64,000 bases of DNA from Micromonospora_H sonneratiae (lineage in GTDB: Bacteria; Actinomycetota; Actinomycetes; Mycobacteriales; Micromonosporaceae), in the NCBI RefSeq assembly GCF_042679305.1, contig NZ_JBHTMP010000001.1:124001-188000 (forward strand), written 5' to 3'. The notes beneath the pieces were generated by a model. That model saw only the letters and a list, made by a program, of their open reading frames with translations. It had not been told where the DNA came from and did not search any database. The first letter of the stretch is position 1. Each line of letters begins with the position of its first letter. Both the position numbers and the translations under genes were made by a program. Below are positions 8,195 to 16,729 of the stretch, one piece after another.

Positions 8195-9274
8195 ACCGGC
8201 CATCAGGGCTTCGACGTCCCGGCGGCTGACCATCGAGGTGTCCCCGGGGGTCGTCATGGCCAGGGCCCCGTGGGCGGCGCCGTACTCGACCGCCACGGCC
8301 AGGTCGCCCCGCTCCTGTAGCCCGTAGATCAGCCCGGAGGCGAAGCTGTCACCGCCACCGACCCGGTCGAGGATCTCCAGCCCCGGCCGGTGGGTGGCCT
8401 CGACGAACCCGGTCCCGGCGGACCAGGCGAGCGCACCCCAGTCGTTGACGGTGGCGGTACGTACGGTCCGCAGGGTGGTCGCCACGACGCGGAAGTTGGG
8501 GTACTCCGACGTGACCGCCTCGATCATCCGCCGGAAGTTGGCCACCTCCAGCCGGGAGAAGTCCTCTTCCGTCCCGGGCACGTCGAACCCCAGTGCCGCG
8601 CTGAAGTCCTCCTCATTACCGATCATCACGTCTACGTACCGCGCCAGCTTCCGGTTCACCTCCTGCGCCCGCGATTTTCCGCCGACCGCCTGCCAGAGAC
8701 TGGGCCGGTAGTTGAGGTCGTACGAGATGACCGTGCCGTGCCGACGCGCAGCGACCATGGCTGCCTCGATGGTCTGCGCGGCGGTCGGCGACAGCGCCGC
8801 GTAGATACCGCCGGTGTGCAGCCAGCGAACGCCGCGCCGGCCGAACAGGTCGTCCCAGTCCACGTCGTCGGCGCGGAGTTGACTGGCCGCGCTGTGTCCC
8901 CGGTCCGAGGTGCCGACCGCACGACGCACACCGAAACCACGTTCGGTGAAGTTCAACCCGTTGCGCACCGTACGGCCCACGCCGTCGTACGGCAGCCAGC
9001 TGATGTACGAGGTGTCCACCCCGCCCTGTAGGACCAGGTCCTCCAGCAGCCGACCCACCTCGTTGTCGGCGAACGCGGTGACGATGGCGGTACGCATTCC
9101 GAAGCAGCGCCGCAGCCCCCGCGCCACGTTGTACTCGCCGCCGCCCTCCCAGACCCGGAAGCTACGGGCGGTGCGTACCCGTCCCTCCCCCGGGTCGAGT
9201 CGCAGCATCACCTCGCCGAGTGACACCAGGTCGTAGCGGCAGGTGTCGGCGGGACGTACGTCAAGCGGTGGCAT
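8171..9274 (-). CDS. kdgK: PfkB-family 2-keto-3-deoxygluconate kinase
   Basis: A 367-residue ribokinase-family sugar kinase. It shows the N-terminal DLVSLGEVMLRLDPGEG sheet, the EGGGEYNVARGL substrate loop, and the C-terminal signature DRVGGGDSFASGLIYGL, where the Asp is the catalytic base. The protein is assigned as KDG kinase because it overlaps by 14 bases the gene for KDPG aldolase, which uses its product. ATG at 9274 is preferred over an in-frame start at 9337 because it is adjacent to the aldolase stop. It should phosphorylate 2-keto-3-deoxygluconate made by the PLP enzyme encoded two genes upstream. Confidence 0.8.
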   Translation of the reverse strand: MPPLDVRPADTCRYDLVSLGEVMLRLDPGEGRVRTARSFRVWEGGGEYNVARGLRRCFGMRTAIVTAFADNEVGRLLEDLVLQGGVDTSYISWLPYDGVGRTVRNGLNFTERGFGVRRAVGTSDRGHSAASQLRADDVDWDDLFGRRGVRWLHTGGIYAALSPTAAQTIEAAMVAARRHGTVISYDLNYRPSLWQAVGGKSRAQEVNRKLARYVDVMIGNEEDFSAALGFDVPGTEEDFSRLEVANFRRMIEAVTSEYPNFRVVATTLRTVRTATVNDWGALAWSAGTGFVEATHRPGLEILDRVGGGDSFASGLIYGLQERGDLAVAVEYGAAHGALAMTTPGDTSMVSRRDVEALMAGAGARVQR

Positions 9275-9959
9275 GGCTCCTCGTTCGACTTTCGTGGACC
9301 GTGGCCACTGCGGCCGAGGTCCGGGTGGTGACTTCACGCCAGTTGCCGGCGGTGATCAGATCGGACGGCGCCAGCCAGGTGCCACCGACTGCCAGTACCG
9401 CCGGGTGGGCGAGGTACGTGGCCAGGTTGCCGGCGTGCACACCGCCGGTGGGAATGAACCGCACGGACCGGAACGGGGCGGCCAGGGCCCTGATCATGGC
9501 GATGCCGCCCAGTTGCTCGGCGGGGAAGAACTTGACGGTCGTCAGTCCGGCGTCGAGGGCCATCTGGATCTCGGTGGCACTGGACACCCCGGGAAAGACC
9601 GGTAGCCCGAGTTCCTGGCAGTGCCGCACGACGGTGGGGCTGAAGCCGGGACTGACGACGAACCGGGCACCGACGGACACCGCCCGGTCGACCTGCGCCG
9701 GGGTCAGTACGGTGCCCGCACCGACGAGCAGGTCGGAACGGGCGGACAGGGCCGCGATCGCGTCGGCCGCCGCATCGGTGCGGAAGGTGACCTCCACGGT
9801 GTGCAGGCCGCCCGCGGTGAGCGCGGCGGCCAGCGGGTCGGCGTCAGCGGCGGTGTCAAGCACGACGACGGGCAGGACGCCACCGGCCGTGATGGCTGCT
9901 TCGACGTCCACCGCCCGTTCGGCCCGGCTGGTGGAGGTCACCTCGTGGTCTTGTCCCAT
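9261..9959 (-). CDS. eda: 2-keto-3-deoxy-6-phosphogluconate (KDPG) aldolase
   Basis: A 232-residue class I aldolase splitting KDPG to pyruvate and glyceraldehyde-3-phosphate. All key positions are visible: Glu56 and Arg60 in VEVTFRT, the Schiff-base Lys143 in TTVKFFPAEQLGG, and the phosphate-binding RFIPTGGV. The start at 9959 (MGQDHEV) clears the upstream gene by 17 bases; a longer frame would overlap it. With the kinase, it completes an Entner-Doudoroff-like lower branch. It is the middle gene of the minus-strand operon 11227-8171. Confidence 0.88.
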   Translation of the reverse strand: MGQDHEVTSTSRAERAVDVEAAITAGGVLPVVVLDTAADADPLAAALTAGGLHTVEVTFRTDAAADAIAALSARSDLLVGAGTVLTPAQVDRAVSVGARFVVSPGFSPTVVRHCQELGLPVFPGVSSATEIQMALDAGLTTVKFFPAEQLGGIAMIRALAAPFRSVRFIPTGGVHAGNLATYLAHPAVLAVGGTWLAPSDLITAGNWREVTTRTSAAVATVHESRTRSHATA

Positions 9960-9976
9960 CGTCTGCACCGGCTCTC

Positions 9977-11227
9977 TCAGAAGTAGGTACGCAGGACGTC
10001 GACGATGGTGTCGCTGTCGTCGACGACCGGGATGAACTGCCACTTGTCGAAGGCAGTACACGGGTGGGAGATACCGAAGCAGACCAGGTCACCGGGCCTG
10101 ACCTCGGCACCGGGCGGCACCCGGAGGTAGGTGTGGTGGTCGTTGATCCGGGTGACCTCCGTCCCGTCGGGGACGGTGTCGACGGCTCCGGAGGTCCGCC
10201 GGATCCGCAGCGGGACCGGCAGCCCCTCGTCGTACGACGCGTCCCGCTTGCCCATGCCGACGATCGCCAGTCCCGCCTCGGGGGTGGAGTTGACCTGCGC
10301 CCAGAGTTCCAGCGCCGGTTCCAACGATCCCCCACCGGGAATCCGCCGGAACGGGGTGCGCTCGGCGTAGAAGCCGTGGTCGTGGCTGACGTACGCGCCG
10401 CTGCGCAGCACCACACGCAGCGTGCGGCCGGGTAGCCAGGCCCCGCCGAGTTGGTCGGCCACGACGTCGAAGTACGCACTGCCACCGGCACTGACGACCA
10501 CCTCGTCCGTCGGTAGCAGACCCCGTGCCGCCAACTCGACGACGGCCTCCCGGGTCCGGCGCAGGTACGCCGAGACGGCGGCGACGTCCGGTAGGCCCCC
10601 CTCGTAGGCGGTGACGCCGTCGAGGCGTACCCGGGGTGTGGCGGTGACGGCCTCGGCGACCTCGACCAGCTCGGCGACGCTACGGCAACCGGTCCGCCCG
10701 CCGGGGTGGCCGAGTTCGGCCAGTACCCGTACGGGTGTCTCCCCCGGCTGGTCGGCGAGCGCGGCACCGATGGCCGCCACCCCGGTGACCGAGTCCACGA
10801 AGAACCGTGCGTCGAACCCACGGTCGAGTTCGCCGGCCAGCCAGCGCAGCGGGCCCGGATCGAGCAGTTGGTTGGCCAGCAGTACCCGGGGCACCCCGAG
10901 GGCACGGCAGGCCAGCAGCTGGTTGGCGGTGGCCACGGTGACGGCCCAGGCACCGGCGGCCAACTGCGCGTCGAGCAGGGACGGGGCCATGGTGGTCTTG
11001 CCGTGCGGGGCGAACGAGAGTCCGTGGCGGGCGCAGAACTCGGCCAGCGCCGCGATGTTGTGCGTGAGGGCGGCACGACGGGCGACCAGCACCGGCCAGG
11101 TGACGGCTCCGTCGAAGAGACGGTGTCCGGCGGCGGCGAATTCGGCGGCGGCCACCGGGGGACCCGGCTGCCAGAACCCCTTCGCCCGCCAGTCGAGGGT
11201 GCCCCCGTCGGCTCGGTCGCGACGCAT
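9977..11227 (-). CDS. PLP-dependent D-serine deaminase/D-threonine aldolase-like enzyme, probable D-glucosaminate dehydratase
   Basis: A 416-residue fold-type III PLP enzyme. The N-terminal alanine-racemase-like barrel carries the PLP lysine Lys77 in FAPHGKTTM, and the C-terminal domain ends with FGISHPCTAFDKW, the His and Cys metal ligands of the D-serine dehydratase/D-threonine aldolase family. Followed by KDPG aldolase and a KDG kinase, the simplest reaction is dehydration and deamination of D-glucosaminate to 2-keto-3-deoxygluconate plus ammonia. A RidA gene, which clears the enamine/imine such enzymes release, lies across the divergent promoter region. D-threonine or another D-amino acid remains possible. 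First gene of the operon; a CGAA-N5-CTCG site lies about 20 bases upstream. Confidence 0.72.
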   Translation of the reverse strand: MRRDRADGGTLDWRAKGFWQPGPPVAAAEFAAAGHRLFDGAVTWPVLVARRAALTHNIAALAEFCARHGLSFAPHGKTTMAPSLLDAQLAAGAWAVTVATANQLLACRALGVPRVLLANQLLDPGPLRWLAGELDRGFDARFFVDSVTGVAAIGAALADQPGETPVRVLAELGHPGGRTGCRSVAELVEVAEAVTATPRVRLDGVTAYEGGLPDVAAVSAYLRRTREAVVELAARGLLPTDEVVVSAGGSAYFDVVADQLGGAWLPGRTLRVVLRSGAYVSHDHGFYAERTPFRRIPGGGSLEPALELWAQVNSTPEAGLAIVGMGKRDASYDEGLPVPLRIRRTSGAVDTVPDGTEVTRINDHHTYLRVPPGAEVRPGDLVCFGISHPCTAFDKWQFIPVVDDSDTIVDVLRTYF

Positions 11228-11244
11228 CCTCTCCCCCAGACGTT

Positions 11245-11257
11245 CGAATGTGGCTCG
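11245..11257. promoter_or_regulatory. putative operator, CGAATGTGGCTCG
   Basis: Thirteen-base element of the form CGAA-N5-YTCG, 17 bases upstream of the PLP-enzyme start (minus strand). The same form recurs at 11353-11365 (before the regulator) and 14516-14528 (before the ABC transporter), so all three transcription starts of the amino-sugar cluster carry one. Confidence 0.45.
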
Positions 11258-11352
11258 CTTGTTGGCTGCACAGCATGCACGATCCTGATCCGTGGGTCAA
11301 CGTCTTGACGCCGCCGACCAGCAGGGCGCAGGCTATACGCCGTCGCCGTTTA

Positions 11353-11365
11353 CGAACTATTTTCG
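11353..11365. promoter_or_regulatory. putative operator, CGAACTATTTTCG, within direct repeats
   Basis: CGAA-N5-TTCG element about 30 bases before the regulator start. It is embedded in two near-identical direct repeats, AACTATTTTCGAACCT and AACTATTTCGAACCT, that reach to within 10 bases of the start codon. The strip is AT-rich. Likely autoregulation by the adjacent regulator (inference). Confidence 0.5.
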
Positions 11366-11394
11366 AACCTAACTATTTCGAACCTGGAGTGCTG

Positions 11395-12693
11395 ATGGTG
11401 ATCGGTCTGGTCATCCACACCAGCCACCGTGCCGCGTTTGAGGACGCGGCGCGCACCCTGGCCGGGGTGACCGTCGAGTGGGTCGTCTACGAACACGAGG
11501 ACGCGGTCCACGGGCTCGTCGGGGACCTGCTCGACCGGCGGGGTGTCGACGGGCTACTGCTCGGCCTGGTCCCGTACGCGAAATGCCGTGACCTGCTGCC
11601 GCCGGACCTGCCGGTCGCCATCCTGCGCTCGGCCGGCCTGGACCTGTCGCTGGCCTTCTTCAAGGCCCTGGCCCGGGGCTGGCGGCCCACGCCGGTCAGC
11701 ATCGACACCTACGACGCCCAGACGGTGTCGGAGGTCGTCAACGCGCTGGAGCTGGACCCGGCCCAGGTCACCTGCCTGCCGTACGACCCGGAACAGAGCG
11801 TGGCCGAGATCGTGGCGTTCCACCGCACGGCGCTGGCCCGCACCGGCGGCGACTACGTGATCAGCCTGCGTACGGCAGCCGCGGCCCAGCTCCAGGACGA
11901 CATCGGCGTGATCGGCGGGCTCCCCGGACCGGCCACGATCCGGGCCCAACTGCACGAGTTGGCGCTGCGGGTGCAGTCCAAACAGGCCAGTGCCCTGCGG
12001 TTCGCCGCCGGAGTCTTCCTGGTGGGCAGGGCCGGGCCGAAACTGGACCTGGACCGGGCCCGGGTCGGCCTGATGAACCTGCTGCTCAACACCCCGGGTT
12101 TCGCCGACGCCTGGATCGAGGACCGGGGCCGACGGGGGGTGGTGGTCTTCGCCCACCAGGCGCTGTTCGAGCAGGCGACCGACAACTGGGTGTCGCTGCC
12201 CGCGCTCAGCCAGGCCCAGGAGACGCTCGGCATCCGGGTCGCGGCGGGCTTCGGCGTGGGGGCCTCCGCCCGTAGCTGCCTGCACCTGGCCGAACGGGCC
12301 GCCGCCCGGGCGGAACAGGAGCAGCAGCCCAGTGCGTACCTCATCGAGGACAGCGGCGTCATCATCGGTCCGATGGGCCCGGTCGGTTCCGCCGTCGCCT
12401 TCACCTACCGGGAACACGGGGCCGAGTTGGAGCAGCTGGCCACCGAGGTTGGCCTGAGCGCGGCGACGCTGTCCCGACTGGCGGCCGTCGAGCGGTCGCT
12501 GGAGGGCCGCGCGATCTCCCCCAGCGACCTCGCGCAGCAGCTCGGTATCACCGACCCCAGCGGGCGACGGCTGATCCGCAAGCTGGGCGACTCCGGACTG
12601 GTCGAGGTCCAGGGCAGCACCCAGGTGCACCGCAAGGGTCGGCCCGCCCAGTTGTACCGGCTGTGCATCGGCGCCGCGATGGAGCGCCGATGA
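11395..12693 (+). CDS. transcriptional regulator with sensor region and C-terminal winged helix
   Basis: A 432-residue protein, read as the local regulator of the amino-sugar cluster. Residues 1-170 resemble the PrpR-N/Rossmann-like sensing domains that begin some activators. The central part (about 190-330) has a degenerate nucleotide-cyclase/GGDEF-like look, ending in GFGVGASARSCLHLAERAAARAEQ. The C-terminus (about 370-425) is a winged helix (SPSDLAQQLGITDPSGRRLIRKLGDSGLV). The ATG at 11395 follows CTGGAG and is preferred over an upstream frame with no ribosome site. It overlaps the amidohydrolase gene by 4 bases. The family was not identified with certainty; ligand unknown, perhaps an amino-sugar acid. 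Confidence 0.65.
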   Translation: MVIGLVIHTSHRAAFEDAARTLAGVTVEWVVYEHEDAVHGLVGDLLDRRGVDGLLLGLVPYAKCRDLLPPDLPVAILRSAGLDLSLAFFKALARGWRPTPVSIDTYDAQTVSEVVNALELDPAQVTCLPYDPEQSVAEIVAFHRTALARTGGDYVISLRTAAAAQLQDDIGVIGGLPGPATIRAQLHELALRVQSKQASALRFAAGVFLVGRAGPKLDLDRARVGLMNLLLNTPGFADAWIEDRGRRGVVVFAHQALFEQATDNWVSLPALSQAQETLGIRVAAGFGVGASARSCLHLAERAAARAEQEQQPSAYLIEDSGVIIGPMGPVGSAVAFTYREHGAELEQLATEVGLSAATLSRLAAVERSLEGRAISPSDLAQQLGITDPSGRRLIRKLGDSGLVEVQGSTQVHRKGRPAQLYRLCIGAAMERR

Positions 12694-13958
12694 ACTGGGA
12701 CCTGCTGCTCGCCGGTGGTGACCTGCTCGATCCCGGCACCGGACGGACCGGACGGCACGACGTCGCGGTCCGCGACGGCCGGATCGCCGCGGTGGCACCG
12801 GCCCTGCCCCGCGACCAGGCCGCCGAGGTCGTCGACGTGACCGGCCGCCTGGTCACACCGGGTCTGGTCGACCTGCACACCCACGTGTACGCCGGGGCGA
12901 CGTACTGGGGCATCGACCCCGGGCCGGTGGCCTGGCGTTCGGGCGTGACCACCTGGGTGGACGCGGGGTCGGCCGGGGCGTACTCGTATCCTGCCTTCGC
13001 CGCCATGACGTCCGGCTACGCCGTACGGGTACCCGCGCTGCTGAACATCTCCGCAGTCGGGCTGATCGCGCCGGTCGGTGAGTCGCGGGACCTGGCCAAC
13101 TGCGACGTCGACCTGGCGACGGCGACCATCCGGGCGCACCGCGACACCATCGTCGGCATCAAGGCACGGATGGACCGGAACACCGTCGGCACGCACGGGC
13201 TGGCCCCGCTGCACCGGGCGATCGAGGTGGCCACGACCTGCGGGCTTCCGGTGATGGTGCACATCGGAGCGGCACCGCCCTCCCTGGCGCAGCTGTTACC
13301 GCTGCTCCGACCGGGAGACATCGTCACGCACTGCGCCAGTGGCATCGCGGCCGGATCGGACGGGTTCGACCCGGCCACCAGGGACGCCTACCAGGCCGGC
13401 GTGCTGTTCGACATCGGGCACGGTTCGGGTGGCTTCGCGTACGACGTGGTCGAGGCGCAACTGGCCGCCGGCATGCCACCGCACACCGTCTCCACCGACC
13501 TGCACAGCCGGTCGCTACACGGTCCGGTGTTCGACCTGCCCACCACGATGGCCAAGCTCCTGGCCGTCGGGATGAGCCTCGATCAGGTGGTCGCGGCAAC
13601 CACCGTCGGGCCGGCACGGGCACTCGGCCTCGCCGACGGGGTGGGCACGTTGGCCCCCGGCGCGTGCGCCGACATCGCCGTCTTCCTCGTCGAAGCCGGC
13701 CGGTTCGAACTCTCCGACGTGCACGGACAGCGGCGGACCTCGCCGCTGCGGCTGGTCAACGAGCTGACGTACCGCGCCGGTCGGCCCCTGCCGCCACGAC
13801 TACCCCACCCCGTCCCGCCGTGGATCGGGCTCACCGACGCCCAACGGCACGCCCTGACCGGGCGGGACCACACCGTACGCAACCTGCTGACCACTCCACT
13901 GGTGGGCCCGGAAGGGCTCGCCGAACAGTTCCCCCGATTCCCCCGATCCGGAGGTTGA
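12690..13958 (+). CDS. amidohydrolase, probable N-acetyl-D-glucosaminate deacetylase (EF_0837-like)
   Basis: A 422-residue dinuclear metal hydrolase of the amidohydrolase superfamily. The complete ligand set is visible: HxH (His63, His65 in DLHTH), the carboxylated Lys158 in VGIKARM, His191 in VMVHIG, His214 in DIVTHC and catalytic Asp270 in STDLHSRS. It looks like the dihydroorotase-related deacetylase family found beside KDPG aldolases in amino-sugar-acid clusters. Deacetylation of N-acetylglucosaminate to D-glucosaminate would feed the PLP enzyme. The N-terminal extension before the ATG at 12690 is the regulator in another frame. Deacetylation of an N-acetyl-D-amino acid or N-acetylhexosamine is the alternative. 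Confidence 0.75.
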   Translation: MNWDLLLAGGDLLDPGTGRTGRHDVAVRDGRIAAVAPALPRDQAAEVVDVTGRLVTPGLVDLHTHVYAGATYWGIDPGPVAWRSGVTTWVDAGSAGAYSYPAFAAMTSGYAVRVPALLNISAVGLIAPVGESRDLANCDVDLATATIRAHRDTIVGIKARMDRNTVGTHGLAPLHRAIEVATTCGLPVMVHIGAAPPSLAQLLPLLRPGDIVTHCASGIAAGSDGFDPATRDAYQAGVLFDIGHGSGGFAYDVVEAQLAAGMPPHTVSTDLHSRSLHGPVFDLPTTMAKLLAVGMSLDQVVAATTVGPARALGLADGVGTLAPGACADIAVFLVEAGRFELSDVHGQRRTSPLRLVNELTYRAGRPLPPRLPHPVPPWIGLTDAQRHALTGRDHTVRNLLTTPLVGPEGLAEQFPRFPRSGG

Positions 13959-13961
13959 CCC

Positions 13962-14342
13962 ATGCCCAAGAAGATCATCATGACCGACCGGGCGGCACCG
14001 CCCGGCGGGCCGTACTCGCACGCGGTGGTCGCCGGTGACCACGTCTACCTCGCCGGGGCGTGTCCGGTGCTGCCGGACGGCACCTGGGTCAGGGGCACCT
14101 TCGTCGAGCAGGCACGCGCCGCGTTCACCAACCTGTCCAGGGTCGCCGAGGCGGCCGGCGGCGACCTCAGCCGGGCCGTACGGGTCGGGGTCTATCTGCG
14201 CGACCCCGCCGACTTCGCCGCGATGAACGAGGTCTACCGGGAGTTCTTCGGCACCGAGAACCTGCCCGCGCGGACCACGCTGCCGGTCGCGCTGGACGGG
14301 TTCGACATCGAGGTCGATGCGGTCCTGTATCTGGGCGACTAG
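13962..14342 (+). CDS. ridA: RidA/YjgF family enamine-imine deaminase
   Basis: A 126-residue RidA-like protein with GGPYSHAVVAGDHVYLAG at the N-terminus, the ARTTLP arginine that binds the carboxylate, and the FDIEVDAV end. These proteins hydrolyse reactive 2-aminoacrylate-type enamines and imines released by PLP dehydratases. Its place directly after the amidohydrolase (3-base gap, GGAGG before the ATG) and opposite a PLP dehydratase gene suggests it finishes the deamination step of D-glucosaminate. Last gene of the regulator-amidohydrolase-ridA transcript. Confidence 0.85.
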   Translation: MPKKIIMTDRAAPPGGPYSHAVVAGDHVYLAGACPVLPDGTWVRGTFVEQARAAFTNLSRVAEAAGGDLSRAVRVGVYLRDPADFAAMNEVYREFFGTENLPARTTLPVALDGFDIEVDAVLYLGD

Positions 14343-14515
14343 TCCCACTGCCCGCCACCGGGACACCGATCCGGTCCGCACCGCCCGCTGATCGCGGGAG
14401 CCACCCCCGAAGGCGGCTTTGGCCTGCCCGGAAAACCACCCTGAGCTGGGAAATTGCACCTTGACGAGCGTCGCCGGGCAGCCCACTCTGTACGACATTG
14501 AAATCAACCTAATTA

Positions 14516-14528
14516 CGAACATAGCTCG
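14516..14528. promoter_or_regulatory. putative operator, CGAACATAGCTCG
   Basis: Third CGAA-N5-YTCG copy, within a partly palindromic TTACGAACATAGCTCGTTA strip about 20 bases before the ABC-transporter start. TTACGAAC is also shared with the copy at 11353. Suggests co-regulation of uptake with catabolism. Confidence 0.5.
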
Positions 14529-14546
14529 TTATTGAGGGAGAAAACC

Positions 14547-15833
14547 ATGCGGAAACCCCTCGCACTCACCGTGCTGCTGGCGCTGGCGCTGGGCGTCGGT
14601 GCCTGCGCCCCGTCCACCGAAGCTCCCCGCGAAAGCACCGACGACAAGACCGGCACACTGCGCGTCTGGCTCTTCGACGAGGCCAACCGCGCCGCCAAGG
14701 AGGCGGTCGTCAACGCGGCGATCGCCGAATTCACCGCCTCCCGTCCGGACGTCAAGGTCGACGTGAGCTACCTGGCGACCGACACCCGGGCGGAGAAGTA
14801 CAAGGGGGCGCTCAGCGACCCCGCCAGCGCACCCGACGTGACCGAGATCGGCAACACCGACCTGGCCAGTTTCGTCGCCGCCAACGGCATGGCCGACGTC
14901 ACCCAGGACCTGAAGAACTGGTCGGAGAACGCCGACCTGCCGGCGGACCTGGTAAAGACGGTGACCGTCGACGAGAAGGCGTACGGCGTACCGTGGTGGA
15001 TCGGCGTCCGGGCGCTTTACTACCGCACCGACGTCTTCACCGAACTCGGGCTGCAACCGCCCACGTCGTACGACGAACTCGTCGACGCGGCCCGCAAGAT
15101 CCGCTCTGCCCGCAAGGACATGCTGGGTATCGCGGTCGGGGGGCTCTACACCTTCGGCGCGCTGCCGTTCGTCTGGGACGCCGGCGGCGACATCGCCACC
15201 AACTCCGGTGGCGGGTACACCGCGACCATCGACTCACCGGCGTCGAAGGCCGGCATCACCGCGTACACCAACCTGTTCAGCGACGACATCTGCCCGGCGC
15301 GGCAGTGCGTCGACCTGACCGGCGGCGGCACCGTCGAGGCGTTCGCCGCAGGCCGGGCCGGGATGGGCATCCTGGGCAACTTCAACCGCTCGGCGGTGGA
15401 GGCCGGTGCGGTCAAGGGCAAGTACGCCGTGGTCCCGCTGCCCGGCGCGAAGGCCGGATCGATCGCCCCTGCCTTCGCCGGCGGCAGCAGCCTGGGCGTC
15501 TTCCGCTCCACCACGCACCGCAGCCTGGCCGTCGAGTTCATGCAGCTTCTGGCCAGCAAGAAGTACACCCTGAAGCTGTACGACGCGATGGGCTTCGTAC
15601 CGGCGATGAAGTCCGCCCGGTCCGAGGTGATCGCCAAGGAGCCGTTCCTCAAGCCGTTCGTCGACACGATGGACGCCGGAACCCGGTTCGTCCCGGTCCA
15701 CAAGGCCTGGACCACCATCGACGCTGAGAAGATCCTGCCGAACCTGCTCCAGAAGGTCATCACCCGGCGGGCCTCGGTTGACTCGGCGGCAGCCGAGGCG
15801 AACACCCAGATCACCGCGGCGTTCGCGAAGTAA
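14547..15833 (+). CDS. ABC transporter sugar-binding lipoprotein (family 1)
   Basis: A 428-residue extracytoplasmic binding protein with a lipoprotein signal (MRKPLALTV, hydrophobic core, lipobox VGAC with Cys at about residue 21). The fold pattern TLRVWLFDEANRAAKEAVV... and AYGVPWWIGVRALYYRTDVF is that of sugar-binding proteins of the CUT1 class. It begins a four-gene operon with two permeases and a GH20 hexosaminidase, so N-acetylglucosamine oligomers (perhaps oxidised at the end sugar) are the likely ligand. The ATG at 14547 follows GAGGGAG. No ATP-binding subunit is encoded nearby. Confidence 0.85.
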   Translation: MRKPLALTVLLALALGVGACAPSTEAPRESTDDKTGTLRVWLFDEANRAAKEAVVNAAIAEFTASRPDVKVDVSYLATDTRAEKYKGALSDPASAPDVTEIGNTDLASFVAANGMADVTQDLKNWSENADLPADLVKTVTVDEKAYGVPWWIGVRALYYRTDVFTELGLQPPTSYDELVDAARKIRSARKDMLGIAVGGLYTFGALPFVWDAGGDIATNSGGGYTATIDSPASKAGITAYTNLFSDDICPARQCVDLTGGGTVEAFAAGRAGMGILGNFNRSAVEAGAVKGKYAVVPLPGAKAGSIAPAFAGGSSLGVFRSTTHRSLAVEFMQLLASKKYTLKLYDAMGFVPAMKSARSEVIAKEPFLKPFVDTMDAGTRFVPVHKAWTTIDAEKILPNLLQKVITRRASVDSAAAEANTQITAAFAK

Positions 15834-16729
15834 TGACGATGTCCCCGACGATCCGCCGGCAGCGGCTGACACCCCTGTGGCTGCTGCTGCCGGCGCTCGC
15901 CGTGCTGGTGCCGATGTTCGCGTACCCGATCTACCAGCTCGGCCTGCTCTCCCTGTACGAATACGGACAACCGCAGGTCAGCGGCGGCGAACCGGCCCGG
16001 TTCCTGGGGGCCGGCAACTTCCAGGCCCTCTTCGGGGATCAGGTCTTCTGGACCGTGCTCGGTCAGACCGTGGTCTTCGCCGCCGGCTGTGTGGTCGTAA
16101 CGCTCGCGCTCGGCGCGGCGCTGGCGGTTCTGCTGACCCGGGTCGGCCGGACCGCCCGGGCGGTGCTGTCGTTCGCCGCGCTGGCGGCCTGGGCCGCACC
16201 GGCGATGACCGGCTCGGTGGCCTGGATGTTCCTGTTCGACAGCAACCTCGGTCTGGTCAACGAGGTGCTCGGGCTGCCCGGCTACAACTGGCTCTACGAC
16301 CGGAGCGTGGCCTTCGCCCTGGTCGGCGCGGTGGTGGTGTGGCACTCCTTCCCGTTCGTGATGATCACCCTGTACGCCGGCATCCAGGCGATTCCCAGCT
16401 CCGTGCTGGAAGCCGCGGCGCTGGACGGGGCGGGGGCGTTCACCACCTTCCGGCGGATCACCGCGCCGATGCTGCGGCCGCTCATCACCATCGTGGTGAT
16501 CCAGTCGATCATCTGGGACTTCAAGGTGTTCACACAGATCTACGTGATGACCCGCGGCGGCGGCATCGCCGGACAGAACATGGTGCTCAACGTGTACGCG
16601 TACCAGAAGGCGTTCGCCTCGTCCCAGTACGGCCTGGGCTCGGCGATCGGCGTCGTGATGACGGTGATCCTGCTGGTGGTCACGCTCTTCTACCTGCGGG
16701 CGCTACGCCGCAGCGGGGAGGCGCTGTGA
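15833..16729 (+). CDS. ABC sugar transporter permease 1 (CUT1, MalF-like)
   Basis: A 298-residue integral membrane protein with six predicted helices, the first at LTPLWLLLPALAVLVPMFAYPIYQL. The EAA loop is visible as EAAALDGAGAFTTFRRITAPML near residue 200. This contacts the shared ATPase. The start overlaps the preceding stop (TAATG). It forms the membrane channel with the next gene. Confidence 0.88.
   Translation: MTMSPTIRRQRLTPLWLLLPALAVLVPMFAYPIYQLGLLSLYEYGQPQVSGGEPARFLGAGNFQALFGDQVFWTVLGQTVVFAAGCVVVTLALGAALAVLLTRVGRTARAVLSFAALAAWAAPAMTGSVAWMFLFDSNLGLVNEVLGLPGYNWLYDRSVAFALVGAVVVWHSFPFVMITLYAGIQAIPSSVLEAAALDGAGAFTTFRRITAPMLRPLITIVVIQSIIWDFKVFTQIYVMTRGGGIAGQNMVLNVYAYQKAFASSQYGLGSAIGVVMTVILLVVTLFYLRALRRSGEAL

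Noticed and set aside
14343..14546. Possible hairpin terminator after ridA
   Set aside because: AGCC/GGCT pairing around a CCGAAGG region is short and imperfect; no confident stem was found, so it was not listed.
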